Part shown: piece by piece, positions 52,526-61,360 of the stretch
Numbering within the stretch: position 1 is the stretch's first letter
Layout of the letters: each line of letters begins with the position of its first letter
Assembly (NCBI GenBank): GCA_030425285.1
Contig: JAUIAY010000001.1
Coordinates: 62,001 to 126,000 of the forward strand
Length of the DNA: 64,000 bases
Source: Bacteroidia bacterium
GTDB taxonomy: Bacteria > Bacteroidota > Bacteroidia > Flavobacteriales > Flavobacteriaceae
Direction of reading: 5' to 3'
The notes under the pieces: model-generated
Databases searched by the model: none
What the model was told of the DNA's origin: nothing
The model's input: the letters and a program-made list of their open reading frames with translations, nothing else
Program-made: the position numbers and the translations under genes

Positions 52526-53509
52526 TTACATATCTAATAAGTAGGCGAAAATTAATGGTGCCACAATGGTAGCATCACTTTCTATTATAAATTTTGGTGT
52601 GTTAATATCTAATTTACCCCAGGTTATTTTTTCGTTTGGCACAGCTCCGGAATACGAACCGTAACTGGTTGTTGAATCACTGATTTGACAGAAATAACTC
52701 CAGAAAGGTGTATCGGTACGTTCCATATCTTGATACAACATAGGAACCACACAGATAGGAAAATCGCCAGCAATACCTCCTCCTATTTGGAAGAACCCAA
52801 TACCTTTTTCTGAATTATCGGTGTACCAATCGGCTAAAAAAGTCATATACTCAATACCCGATTTCATGGTACTGGCTTTTAATTCTCCTTTTAGTACATA
52901 GCTTGCAAAAATGTTTCCCATAGTGCTATCTTCCCATCCTGGGCAAACTATTGGTAAATTCTTTTCGGCTGCTGCATACATCCACGAATCTTTCAAATCT
53001 ATTTCATAGTATTCTTCCAAGACACCCGAAAGCAACATTTTATACATAAATTCATGCGGCAAATAGCGCTCACCATTAGCTTCGGCTTCTTTCCAAATAT
53101 TGAAAATGTGCTTTTGCAGTCTTCTAAAGGCTTCTTCTTCGGGAATACAGGTGTCGGTTACACGGTTTAAACCTTTTTCCAACAAATCCCATTCTTCCTG
53201 TGGTGTTAGATCACGATAATTAGGTACACGTTTATAGTGAGAATGCGCCACTAAATTCATGATATCTTCCTCCAGATTGGCACCTGTACACGATATGATG
53301 TGCACTTTATCTTGGCGTATCATTTCGGCAAAAATCTTACCCAATTCGGCCGTACTCATAGCACCAGCCAAGGATACCAACATTTTGGCACCAGAATTAA
53401 GCTGATCCTCATAAGCCTTTGCGGCATCAACTAAAGCTGCTGCATTAAAATGCAAATAATACTTTTCTATAAATTGTGATATGTGTCCTTTAGTTGCCAT
53501 CCTCGTCAT
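52526..53509 (-). CDS. Deoxyhypusine-synthase-like enzyme (probable homospermidine/aminobutyl transfer)
   Basis: DHS-family protein of 327 residues with an NAD-binding Rossmann-like fold. Visible are SLAGAMSTAELG, ISCTGANLEED, GGGIAGDFPI and, near the C terminus, NEKITWGK with the active-site Lys that forms the imine with the aminobutyl group. Bacteria have no eIF5A to modify, and DHS homologues in bacteria are known or thought to make homospermidine from spermidine or putrescine. The gene overlaps agmatinase by 20 bp, which supports a polyamine role. ATGs at 53509 and 53500 are both possible. Confidence 0.88.
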   Translation of the reverse strand: MTRMATKGHISQFIEKYYLHFNAAALVDAAKAYEDQLNSGAKMLVSLAGAMSTAELGKIFAEMIRQDKVHIISCTGANLEEDIMNLVAHSHYKRVPNYRDLTPQEEWDLLEKGLNRVTDTCIPEEEAFRRLQKHIFNIWKEAEANGERYLPHEFMYKMLLSGVLEEYYEIDLKDSWMYAAAEKNLPIVCPGWEDSTMGNIFASYVLKGELKASTMKSGIEYMTFLADWYTDNSEKGIGFFQIGGGIAGDFPICVVPMLYQDMERTDTPFWSYFCQISDSTTSYGSYSGAVPNEKITWGKLDINTPKFIIESDATIVAPLIFAYLLDM

Positions 53510-54431
53510 TAAATTTAGAAAATTTATTAATACCTATTTTAGATTCGTTGAAATTATTGTCAAAATCATCACCTACCTCATCATGCATAAATTTGTAAGA
53601 CAACATTTTGTAGTACAATTTAGCTGCTAAAAAGTCAGAAGACTTCTCTTTTGGATTAGGGCACAATTCAACAATATCAAATCCTACGACATTTTTTTCC
53701 TCAAAAACCTGTCTTAAAAATTCCATGGTTTCATACCATAACAATCCACCTGGCTCAGGAGTTCCTGTACTTGGCATAATTGAAGGATCAAATGCATCTA
53801 AATCAATGGTAATAAAAACATTGTCAGTCATTAAATCGATTGCAGAATCCATCCAGTTATCATCAACGGCCATATCGTGCGCGAAGAATGTTTTGTCTTC
53901 ATCCATAACCGTTGTTTCTATAACATCCATACTACGAATGCCAACTTGAATCAAGTTAGTTGTTTGACTAGCTTCGTAAACCGCACATGCGTGATTACAG
54001 GTACTTCCTTGATACTCCTTACGTAAATCGGCATGAGCATCTAATTGTAAAACGGTTAAATTATCGTAACACTCGTTGAATGCTCTAATGGTTCCTATGG
54101 ATATGGAATGTTCACCACCAAAAATGGTCACAAACTTATTCTTCTTGATATATTTTTTTGTGATATCATGAACAGCTTCAACCATACTTTCTGGCGATGC
54201 ATTTTCTGTTACTGGATTAGCTAAAAACACACCTTGCTTGTAAACCTCGGTTCTGGTCTCAATATCATAAAGCTCCATGTTTTCAGAGGCATTTAAAAAT
54301 GCTTCAGGACCTTTATCAGCTCCTTTTTGCCAAGTACTTGTACCATCGTAAGGTACTGGAATTAGTACAATTTTCGAATTGTCTAATTTGGAATATTGGT
54401 CTTCTATTCCTGCATACGTTTTATTACTCAT
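53490..54431 (-). CDS. speB: Agmatinase (ureohydrolase family)
   Basis: Binuclear-manganese hydrolase of 313 residues that converts agmatine to putrescine and urea. The metal ligands are all visible: His in GGEHSISIG (about 105-113), Asp-His-Asp in LDAHADLR (about 131-138) and the Asp pair in DLDAFDPS (about 215-222). Context decides for agmatinase over arginase or guanidinobutyrase, since arginine decarboxylase lies directly upstream (8-bp overlap) and a polyamine transferase downstream (20-bp overlap). Confidence 0.93.
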   Translation of the reverse strand: MSNKTYAGIEDQYSKLDNSKIVLIPVPYDGTSTWQKGADKGPEAFLNASENMELYDIETRTEVYKQGVFLANPVTENASPESMVEAVHDITKKYIKKNKFVTIFGGEHSISIGTIRAFNECYDNLTVLQLDAHADLRKEYQGSTCNHACAVYEASQTTNLIQVGIRSMDVIETTVMDEDKTFFAHDMAVDDNWMDSAIDLMTDNVFITIDLDAFDPSIMPSTGTPEPGGLLWYETMEFLRQVFEEKNVVGFDIVELCPNPKEKSSDFLAAKLYYKMLSYKFMHDEVGDDFDNNFNESKIGINKFSKFNDEDGN

Positions 54432-55821
54432 TGTAACCTAAAATTTTAAGTAAGTCTTCACTTTTTTGTTGTTCACTAAATAGTTTTGTGGTGATGTTTC
54501 CGTCATCATCCTTGTTAATTAATATATGCTTTGGTGAAGGAATCAAGCAGTGTTGCAAGCCTCCAAATCCACCAATAGTTTCCTGATAAGCTCCTGTATT
54601 GAAGAAGCCTATGTATAATGGTTTTTCCTTGTTATATTTTGGTAAATAGATAGCGTTCATGTGCTGCTCGCTATTGTAATAATCATCACTATCACAGGTT
54701 AAACCACCTAAAAGCACACGCTCGTAACTGTCATACCAACGGTTAATTGGCAGCATAATAAATCGCTTGTTAATAGCCCAAGTATCTGGCAATGTGGTAA
54801 TGAATGATGAGTTAATCATATTCCATTTCTCACGGTCGTTTTGTTGCTTTTGGTATAGTACTTCATAAATGGCACCACCACTTTCTCCAACGGTAAAGCT
54901 TCCAAATTCGGTAAAAATGTTTGGCACAGCTACCTCTTCGATTTCGCAAGCTAATTGAATTTGATTGATAATTTCATCAACCATATACTCATAATCAAAA
55001 TCGAAAGCTAATGAGTTTTTAATGGGGAATCCACCACCAATATTCAAGCTGTCCAATGTCGGACAGATCTTTTTCAAACTGGTGTAAACCTTTAAACATT
55101 TAGACAGTTCATTCCAGTAATAAGCATTATCCCGAATTCCTGTGTTTATAAAAAAGTGCAACATTTTTAGCTCAACTTTTTTATTGTTCTGAATTTGGTT
55201 TTTATAAAAAGGCACAATGTTTTTGTAACCTATTCCCAAACGCGAGGTGTAGAACTCAAATTTAGGCTCTTCTTCAGATGCAATACGAATACCAACATTG
55301 AACTTGCCCTTAATCTCTTCCGAAAGCAAATCGATTTCCTCGTAATTATCAATAATCGGAATAGCATTTTTATGTCCATTATTTATAAGTCTAGCAATGT
55401 TTGTAACATATTGCGCACGCTTAAACCCATTACTGATGACGTAGGTTTTATCTGATATTTTTCCTTCAGCCTTTAAGCTTTCAACAATATCAATATCAAA
55501 TGCTGATGACGTTTCAATGTGAATATCATTCTTTAAAGCTTCATCCAAAACATGTTTAAAATGTGAGCTTTTAGTGCAATAGCAATAGTTGTATTTGCCT
55601 TTATACTTATGTTTTTTAATAGCATTACCAAACCACGACTTTGCACGATTGATATTGTTGGAAATCTGTGGTAGGTATGTGAACTTTAATGGCGCACCAT
55701 ATTGCTCTACCAATTCCATAAGATCAATATCGTGGAATTGTAGTGTTTTATTTTCAAGTTTAAATTCATCTTGTGGAAAATCAAATGTCTGATTCACCAA
55801 GTCAATATATTTTGTATTCAT
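54424..55821 (-). CDS. speA: Arginine decarboxylase (PLP fold III, Bacteroidota short type)
   Basis: Alanine-racemase-fold decarboxylase of 465 residues producing agmatine from arginine. The PLP lysine is Lys84 in YCTKSSH, in place of the usual YAxKAN. NIGGGFP binds the phosphate, and LTCDSDDYY has the substrate-side Cys and Asp. YNEIGAY-like FFNTGAYQET closes the site. It is shorter than the E. coli biosynthetic enzyme of about 658 residues. It is the first gene of the polyamine operon, with a long structured leader region upstream. Confidence 0.92.
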   Translation of the reverse strand: MNTKYIDLVNQTFDFPQDEFKLENKTLQFHDIDLMELVEQYGAPLKFTYLPQISNNINRAKSWFGNAIKKHKYKGKYNYCYCTKSSHFKHVLDEALKNDIHIETSSAFDIDIVESLKAEGKISDKTYVISNGFKRAQYVTNIARLINNGHKNAIPIIDNYEEIDLLSEEIKGKFNVGIRIASEEEPKFEFYTSRLGIGYKNIVPFYKNQIQNNKKVELKMLHFFINTGIRDNAYYWNELSKCLKVYTSLKKICPTLDSLNIGGGFPIKNSLAFDFDYEYMVDEIINQIQLACEIEEVAVPNIFTEFGSFTVGESGGAIYEVLYQKQQNDREKWNMINSSFITTLPDTWAINKRFIMLPINRWYDSYERVLLGGLTCDSDDYYNSEQHMNAIYLPKYNKEKPLYIGFFNTGAYQETIGGFGGLQHCLIPSPKHILINKDDDGNITTKLFSEQQKSEDLLKILGYNE

Positions 55822-55914
55822 TAATTATGTTGTTTGAAATTTAAAGGTAAAACCGAAAATATTTTTCAGCATTAAGATATCATTAAATATCAAATATTCA
55901 AACTTGAATTTGAG

Positions 55915-56081
55915 GATGTGTCGTAGGTATGAAGCCATACAAATGTTGGCTCATTACGATGTAGAAAGCGGAAGTTAGCTCTAAAATTCGGTTGCTCAAT
56001 CTATAAGCTGCTTTTGAATATGACTTCCTAATTTTCAAAAGCCCGAACGTATAAACAGGGTTCAATTTGTTCAGCTAAATA
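55915..56081 (-). ncRNA. Candidate structured leader or small RNA upstream of arginine decarboxylase
   Basis: The minus strand can fold strongly. A 9-bp perfect stem, GCTTTTGAA/TTCAAAAGC (56042-56034 with 56018-56010), closes a 15-nt loop containing GGAAGT (56028-56023). This could pair with ACTTCC downstream (55975-55970) to form a pseudoknot. A second hairpin spans 55959-55921, with TCGTA/TACGA ends and ATGAGCCA/TGGCTTCAT arms. A consensus promoter lies just upstream. No open frame of note is present. It may be part of a leader of about 260 nt or a separate RNA; I cannot name the family. Confidence 0.55.
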
Positions 56082-56086
56082 TGCAG

Positions 56087-56115
56087 CAAATGTACTTTTT
56101 TTTTTGACACACCAA
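56087..56115 (-). promoter_or_regulatory. Promoter reading toward the structured RNA and speA
   Basis: On the minus strand TTG (56115-56113) precedes TACATTTG (56094-56087) with an 18-nt spacer, close to the TTG-N19-TAnnTTTG consensus. The predicted transcript begins near 56081, about 260 nt before the speA ATG. Confidence 0.65.
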
Positions 56116-56291
56116 ACATTTTCAATTTTTTTTTAAAATTATTTTTAAGTGTTGAAATTCAGTATCTTTCAATCATTAAACTTAAAATTCTGTTTACTAA
56201 TTGAAATGGCTCGTTCGCTCTTCAAATTGTTGGAATAACTAATCTACATTATTATGGTATTACTAATAACGATAGATTTGGATAAAAATTT
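56116..56291. other. Rest of the 470-bp gene-free stretch
   Basis: Very AT-rich, with long A and T runs at 56128-56150. A perfect -7 box TAGATTTG is at 56273-56280 on the plus strand, without a well-spaced TTG. I see no gene or clear stem-loop in this part. Confidence 0.4.
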
Positions 56292-56786
56292 ATGATTATG
56301 AAAACAACTGCGACTCCTAAACAGAAACAAGACAACTTTAAAAAAACGAAAACCTCAAAAGATTCAACCATGAAAAAGAACTATCATTGGCCATTTGATT
56401 TAGACACACAAGCCGTCAAAAAAACATTAAGTCTGATTGGTGTAATAATAATGACACTCGTTTTTTCGAATTCAATACAGGCACAAAACAATGACCTAAC
56501 AATTAAAGGCATAGTAACTGATGAAAACGGCCCTTTGGACCAAGTTACTATATTCTTAAAAGGAACCGAATCCAGAACCATTTCTGATAAAAAAGGCATG
56601 TTTACCTTTCCACAGACCTTAAAGGAAAATGACGTATTAGTGTTTAGCCATTTGGGTTATGAAACCCAGGAAATTAAAATTGACCCAAATGCGCCTTTCA
56701 TTGAGGTTGAATTAGCTTCGGAGACTATCCAAATGCTGGGTGCTTTACAAAGTGACAAACCTTACAAAAGCAAACACAAAAAATAG
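56292..56786 (+). CDS. Exported carboxypeptidase-regulatory-like (CarboxypepD_reg) protein
   Basis: Protein of up to 164 residues: a Lys/Thr-rich N-terminal extension, one hydrophobic segment (about 46-63, ending QAQ as a signal or anchor), then a single CarboxypepD_reg-like beta domain with IKGIVTDENGPLDQVTIFLKG (residues 71-91) and HLGYETQEI. If the -7 box at 56273-56280 is used, the first ATG (56292) lies too close to the transcript start. An ATG at 56370 (MKKNYHWPFDL) would then be the start. It ends 14 bp before the transglutaminase gene. Function unknown. Confidence 0.72.
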   Translation: MIMKTTATPKQKQDNFKKTKTSKDSTMKKNYHWPFDLDTQAVKKTLSLIGVIIMTLVFSNSIQAQNNDLTIKGIVTDENGPLDQVTIFLKGTESRTISDKKGMFTFPQTLKENDVLVFSHLGYETQEIKIDPNAPFIEVELASETIQMLGALQSDKPYKSKHKK

Positions 56787-56800
56787 GCAAACAGTTGTTT

Positions 56801-57814
56801 ATGAAACAGTATCTATACATCGGTATTTTTTTAATAGCATGCCATATCCAAGCCCAGCAATCCGATTTTAGTCACATTGATTTTCGGAAAGCCGACAGCT
56901 TGGCTTTGGCACATAAAGATGCTGATTTATATGACTTGCAGGAATTGACCAATAATTTAATATCTGGCTTGACAACCGACGTTGAACGCTTTAGGGCTAT
57001 TTACTTTTGGGTTTGTACTAACATTGAAAATGACTACAGCCTATATTTAAAGAACAAACGCAAGCGTCAACGATTTCAATCGGATAGTTTGAAAACCCAA
57101 AACTGGAACAGTCAGCTAAAAAAAGACGTGTTCCGAAAACTTATCAAACATAAAAAAACCATTTGTACGGGTTATGCCTATATGGTTCAAGAGCTAGCCA
57201 CTTTGGCAAACATACCTTGCGAGATTGTTCATGGCTATGGAAAAACAAGTACCAATCTTATAAGTGAAACCGATACACCAAACCACACCTGGAATGCCGT
57301 AAAGCTTGAAAACAAATGGTATTTATGTGATCCAACATGGGCCAGTGGTATACAGAATCCTGAAACCGCTACTTTTATGTTTCAGTATAACGATGGTTAT
57401 TTTCTAACAAACCCAACACTATTTGCCATTAATCATTATCCACAAGACACCAAATGGTTGTTATTGGATGACAAAGTGCCAACTTTTAATGAGTTTTTAG
57501 AAGCACCCATTGTTTATGGAAATGCCTACAAAAGTCTTGAAACGCACAATGAACCCAAAATGTTTCACAACACCATAAAGAAGTACGAAACTATTGGGTT
57601 TTCTTACACGTTAAAAAAGCCTGTTTCCAATAATTCCATTCGATTACTAATTGACAATGGTAGCAGTAACCGACAGATAACTCCGAAAAACATCCAAATA
57701 ACAGACCAAAACCTCACTATGGAACACCAATTTAATAGTACTGGTTTTTATGATGTCCATCTGATGATGGACGAGAAGTATATTTCTACCTATACGTTTG
57801 AGGTGAAGAGGTGA
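56801..57814 (+). CDS. Exported transglutaminase-like protein
   Basis: Protein of about 337 residues. The ATG at 56801 starts a signal peptide (MKQYLYIGIFLIACHIQAQ). The transglutaminase-like core covers about 60-215. The catalytic Cys is in KTICTGYAYM, His in PNHTWNAVKL and Asp in WYLCDPTWASG, all present. The C-terminal part (about 230-337) is strand-rich. Such domains can act as proteases or peptide cross-linkers on the cell surface. It follows the CarboxypepD_reg gene closely. Confidence 0.9.
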   Translation: MKQYLYIGIFLIACHIQAQQSDFSHIDFRKADSLALAHKDADLYDLQELTNNLISGLTTDVERFRAIYFWVCTNIENDYSLYLKNKRKRQRFQSDSLKTQNWNSQLKKDVFRKLIKHKKTICTGYAYMVQELATLANIPCEIVHGYGKTSTNLISETDTPNHTWNAVKLENKWYLCDPTWASGIQNPETATFMFQYNDGYFLTNPTLFAINHYPQDTKWLLLDDKVPTFNEFLEAPIVYGNAYKSLETHNEPKMFHNTIKKYETIGFSYTLKKPVSNNSIRLLIDNGSSNRQITPKNIQITDQNLTMEHQFNSTGFYDVHLMMDEKYISTYTFEVKR

Positions 57815-57840
57815 GCTTTTATTTTTAATCCACAGTAAAC

Positions 57841-58476
57841 ATGAAAAATATTTTTCAAGTTATTATTCTTTTAACAGCCGTTTTAACTTTTTCACAAGAA
57901 AAGTTAATTGGTGAGTATTGCTCAATACCAATTGGAGAATCAGGTGTTACTTGCATTGAATTTAAAAAAGATAAACTATTTAAATATAAAATTACTGAAT
58001 GTTTAGGAGTATCTACAATTGGTAGTGGTAAGTTTGAATTAAAAGACGGAAGCTTAAATCTATTTTTTGACAAAAAAGATCAAGTTTCAAGAAGCACAAT
58101 TAAAATAACTGAAAACGAATCAAAATCAGAGAAAGAAGTCAAAATTCAGTTCAAAATAAAGGATGAAAACGGATTTGATATTCCAGCTAACATAATTAGA
58201 TTGACTGACCAAAAACATTTCATTTTTGATGAATATACCAAAGTTTTTATGGTTGATAAAAATAGCTTAAAAGCTAATTACAAAATTGAATTTATAGGCT
58301 ACGAAACTGTTGATATAGAAATTGAAAATAATACTGACAAAATGATTGAAATTCAATTGTGCCCTACTCAAGCAAAAATAATTTCTGATACAAAAATCAT
58401 AATGAAATGGGAGAAAATTAATGACAATGAATTTCAAACCGGAACCAAGTTATGGGACAGGTTTAAAAAGATGTAA
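57841..58476 (+). CDS. Exported protein of unknown function
   Basis: A 211-residue protein with a signal peptide (about 1-18, ending TFSQ). It is strand-rich and lysine-rich, with a lipocalin-like opening GEYCSIPIGESGVTCIEFKKD and repeated short strands. Cysteines lie in the first third. It lies 26 bp after the transglutaminase gene on the same strand. Composition is more AT-rich than its neighbours. I recognise no family. It ends 41 bp before the convergent pseudouridine synthase gene. Confidence 0.68.
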   Translation: MKNIFQVIILLTAVLTFSQEKLIGEYCSIPIGESGVTCIEFKKDKLFKYKITECLGVSTIGSGKFELKDGSLNLFFDKKDQVSRSTIKITENESKSEKEVKIQFKIKDENGFDIPANIIRLTDQKHFIFDEYTKVFMVDKNSLKANYKIEFIGYETVDIEIENNTDKMIEIQLCPTQAKIISDTKIIMKWEKINDNEFQTGTKLWDRFKKM

Positions 58477-58517
58477 AACTTTTAAACCTCAATTTTTTCA
58501 ATAAAAATCAACTAAAA

Positions 58518-59399
58518 CTACAACATCCTTAAAGTATTCACTTCCTGCTCCGTAAGATGTTTCCAGTGTCCGCGTGGAATATCCTTTTTGGTTAAATGGG
58601 CAATAGCCACACAGTCAATTTTAATGATGTCGTACTTAAAATGGTCAAAAATAGTTCGAATTATAGTATTTCCCGTGTTCTTTATTTTTAGCCCTATTTG
58701 GTTCTTACTCTGACCCTCAATATAACTAATCTCCTCTACAGTGATTGATTTGCCATCAACAGTAAAACCATCCTGAATACTTTTTAGGTCTTCAAATTTT
58801 AGATTTTTATCCAATTCCACCTGAAACAAACGCGACACACCATTCTTGGAATTAGTGAACTTTTTAACCACTGTTTCATCGTTCGTGAATAATAATAAAC
58901 CCGTAGAATTTCGACCCAATCGGCCAATTGGTTTTATTCTGGCATTGGTGGCATTGGCAACCAAATCCATAACGGTTCTACCTTTACCTTCGCTGGTTGT
59001 GGTTGCAAAACCTTTAGGTTTATTCAACAACACATAGGCTTTTTTCTCCGGGTTAATACGTCTGCCATCGTAACGCACATCGTCATCCAGTTTGACTTTG
59101 TAACCCATTTCGGTCACCACTTGGCCGTTAACCGTTACCAAACCAATAGCAATATGCTCATCGGCTTCACGACGTGAGCAAATACCTGAATTGGCTATGT
59201 ATTTATTTAATCGAATACTATCTGAATCTTGCGATTTTTGAGGAGCGCTTTTCTTTTTCATAGGTGCGTTGCCACGAGCGAGGCTTTTGCCATTAGAATT
59301 CCCACTATCTCTACCTGACCTAACACCTTGGTTATGTCTTTGCCCTCTTCCAGAAGGTCTTTTCTTTCCACCTGTTCCTTGCTTTCTGCTCATAGTCAT
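58518..59399 (-). CDS. RsuA/RluB-family rRNA pseudouridine synthase, catalytic Asp replaced
   Basis: Protein of 293 residues. An N-terminal basic Gly/Arg/Ser-rich tail (1-60) is followed by an S4 RNA-binding domain (about 62-108, IRLNKYIANSGICSRREAD) and a pseudouridine-synthase domain (about 120-290). The family motif II is normally GRLD with catalytic Asp, but here it reads GRLGRNSTGLLLFTND, with Gly162 at the Asp position. I checked this codon (GGT). The rest of the fold, including KKDIPRGHWK, is intact. It may be an RNA-binding paralogue without pseudouridylation, or use another acid. Confidence 0.85.
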   Translation of the reverse strand: MTMSRKQGTGGKKRPSGRGQRHNQGVRSGRDSGNSNGKSLARGNAPMKKKSAPQKSQDSDSIRLNKYIANSGICSRREADEHIAIGLVTVNGQVVTEMGYKVKLDDDVRYDGRRINPEKKAYVLLNKPKGFATTTSEGKGRTVMDLVANATNARIKPIGRLGRNSTGLLLFTNDETVVKKFTNSKNGVSRLFQVELDKNLKFEDLKSIQDGFTVDGKSITVEEISYIEGQSKNQIGLKIKNTGNTIIRTIFDHFKYDIIKIDCVAIAHLTKKDIPRGHWKHLTEQEVNTLRML

Positions 59400-59468
59400 T
59401 TCCCTTAAAAACGGGAATCGTTTAATTAATATTCAAATTTTATGCAAAGATATATGATAATTAGTTGC

Positions 59469-60383
59469 TTAACTAATAATTGGAATTTTATTCAGAATCA
59501 CAGAAACATCAATCAATGGAATACTGGCAACTCCTGCTATAATGATAAACTTCAAAATATTGTGGAGTGCCAAATAATGTGTCTTATTGTTTGATTTCCA
59601 CAACAAAACCTGGAAAACCACCAAGAGCACGACACTTAAATAGAAGAAATACGACATCCTACCAACCTGAAATTTATAGATGAGTAAAAATGCTGGAATC
59701 AATGTTAGAACGCCTAGAATAGTCAACATAATTTTAGAAATCTTTTCACCATAAACCACAGGAATGGTATGATAGTTTTGTGCCAAATCTCCTGTGATAT
59801 TCTCCAAGTCTTTGGTCAATTCTCGCATAGATATAATCAAAAACAAAAACATAGCATGCACAAAAATGACTGGTTCAAAGTTTTTGTAATAAATGAAGAT
59901 GATAAAAAATGGCGTAATGGTTAAAACGGCTGATGTCAAATTACCAACAAATGGCATTTTTTTCAATTTGTGGGAATAAAACCAAATAGCAAAAATATAC
60001 ACCGAAAAGAAAATTACTGCCCTAAACGACACATAGCTTGCTAGAATAACGGCTATAAAATTCAACACGAAATAAAATGACAGTTTGGTATTTTGACTCA
60101 CCAGTCTATCCAACATGGATTTTTGCGGCCTATTGATTAAATCTTTTTCGGAATCGTAAAAATTATTAATGATGTATCCAGCTGCTATAGTTGCTGAAGA
60201 TGCTAAAACAAGCATAAACAAGTTCACATCCAATAAGACAGAGCGTAAGGGTTTGTGATGTGCCAAAATAAAAATTGCAGCCAAATATTGTGCTATAATT
60301 ATAATAAGAATGTTATAACCACGCACAACAGAAAACATACTAAAAAACTTTAGTAAAATGTGTTTTTGCCTACGGGATAACAT
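59469..60383 (-). CDS. UbiA-family prenyltransferase (GGGP-synthase-II-like)
   Basis: Membrane prenyltransferase of 304 residues with about eight helices. The first Asp-rich motif is NNFYDSEKDLINRP (about 68-81) and the second is around DLENITGD (about 201-208). These bind the Mg2+-diphosphate of the isoprenoid donor. Members next to mevalonate kinase in Flavobacteriaceae are usually annotated as geranylgeranylglycerol-phosphate geranylgeranyltransferase. The acceptor is not certain; quinone or lipid are alternatives. It is 11 bp after mevalonate kinase. Confidence 0.88.
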   Translation of the reverse strand: MLSRRQKHILLKFFSMFSVVRGYNILIIIIAQYLAAIFILAHHKPLRSVLLDVNLFMLVLASSATIAAGYIINNFYDSEKDLINRPQKSMLDRLVSQNTKLSFYFVLNFIAVILASYVSFRAVIFFSVYIFAIWFYSHKLKKMPFVGNLTSAVLTITPFFIIFIYYKNFEPVIFVHAMFLFLIISMRELTKDLENITGDLAQNYHTIPVVYGEKISKIMLTILGVLTLIPAFLLIYKFQVGRMSYFFYLSVVLLVVFQVLLWKSNNKTHYLALHNILKFIIIAGVASIPLIDVSVILNKIPIIS

Positions 60384-60394
60384 GTTGGGAAGTT

Positions 60395-61324
60395 TTAGAA
60401 GTTGTATACAACCTCTAATTTATAATCTTTAAGGGATTCTTTGGCCTTATCAATATTTTCAGTAAAACCAAGGATATAGCCTCCACCACCAGAGCCACAC
60501 AACTTTAGGTAGTATTCATTGGTCTCAATACCTTTTTTCCAAAGGTCGTGAAATTGACTTGGAATCATAGGCTTGAAATGGTTCAATACTACTTTGGACA
60601 ATTGCTTGGTGTTTCTGAACAATGATTTTACATCGCCTTTCAAAAAGTCATCCACACAAGCATCTGTATGTTTGATGAATTGATCTTTAAGCATACTTCG
60701 GAAACCTTCATGCTTCATGTTTTCCATGAAAATACTCACCATGGGAGCGGTTTCACCAACAACACCACTATCCAATAAAAACACGGCTCCTTTACCATCA
60801 ATTTTTTGAGATGGGATTCCTGTAGCTTCAATATTGTCTTTGGAATTAATAAGAATAGGAATACTTAAATAACTGTTTAACGGATCTAAGCCAGAAGACT
60901 TTCCGTGAAAAAACGATTCCATTTCTGAAAAAATGGCTTTAAGCTTTAGTAATTTTTCTCTGGTTAGGTTTTCTAAAACTGTGATTTTATTAAAAGCATA
61001 TTTATCATAAATAGCCGCAACCAAAGCTCCACTACTTCCTACACCATAGCCTTGCGGTATGGATGAATCAAAATACATACCTTCTGCCAAATCATTTCGC
61101 AACGATTCAATATCAAATCTAACCAATTCGGAATCCAATGTTTCCAAATAATCAGCAAAACGCTTTAAATTACCATTAGATTTTTTGGTAGCTTCTGAAT
61201 CTGTTTCAGAAACTTTTAAAGCACCATTGTAAAAATTGTAAGGAATCGATAATCCTTTGGAGTCCTTGATGATACCATATTCACCAAAAAGTAGAATTTT
61301 AGAATAAAAAAGTGGTCCTTTCAT
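60395..61324 (-). CDS. Mevalonate kinase (GHMP family)
   Basis: Cytoplasmic kinase of 309 residues that forms 5-phosphomevalonate. The N terminus, FYSKILLFGEYGI, contains the Lys-Glu substrate motif. The ATP loop is PQGYGVGSSGAL (about 89-100), and the C-terminal motif is KLCGSGGGGYILGF. SSGLDPLNSYL holds the catalytic Asp. It lies between mvaD and the UbiA gene, in a mevalonate locus interrupted by a four-helix-bundle gene. Phosphomevalonate kinase cannot be fully excluded, but position favours mevalonate kinase. Confidence 0.9.
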   Translation of the reverse strand: MKGPLFYSKILLFGEYGIIKDSKGLSIPYNFYNGALKVSETDSEATKKSNGNLKRFADYLETLDSELVRFDIESLRNDLAEGMYFDSSIPQGYGVGSSGALVAAIYDKYAFNKITVLENLTREKLLKLKAIFSEMESFFHGKSSGLDPLNSYLSIPILINSKDNIEATGIPSQKIDGKGAVFLLDSGVVGETAPMVSIFMENMKHEGFRSMLKDQFIKHTDACVDDFLKGDVKSLFRNTKQLSKVVLNHFKPMIPSQFHDLWKKGIETNEYYLKLCGSGGGGYILGFTENIDKAKESLKDYKLEVVYNF

Positions 61325-61360
61325 TGTTTTAATGAAAAATTAATAATGTAAAGTTAATAA

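Noticed and set aside
56096-56150. Poly-T/poly-A runs as an intrinsic terminator for speA or the upstream gene
   Set aside because: No GC-bearing stem precedes the T-runs on either strand. They look like an AT-rich promoter-upstream region.
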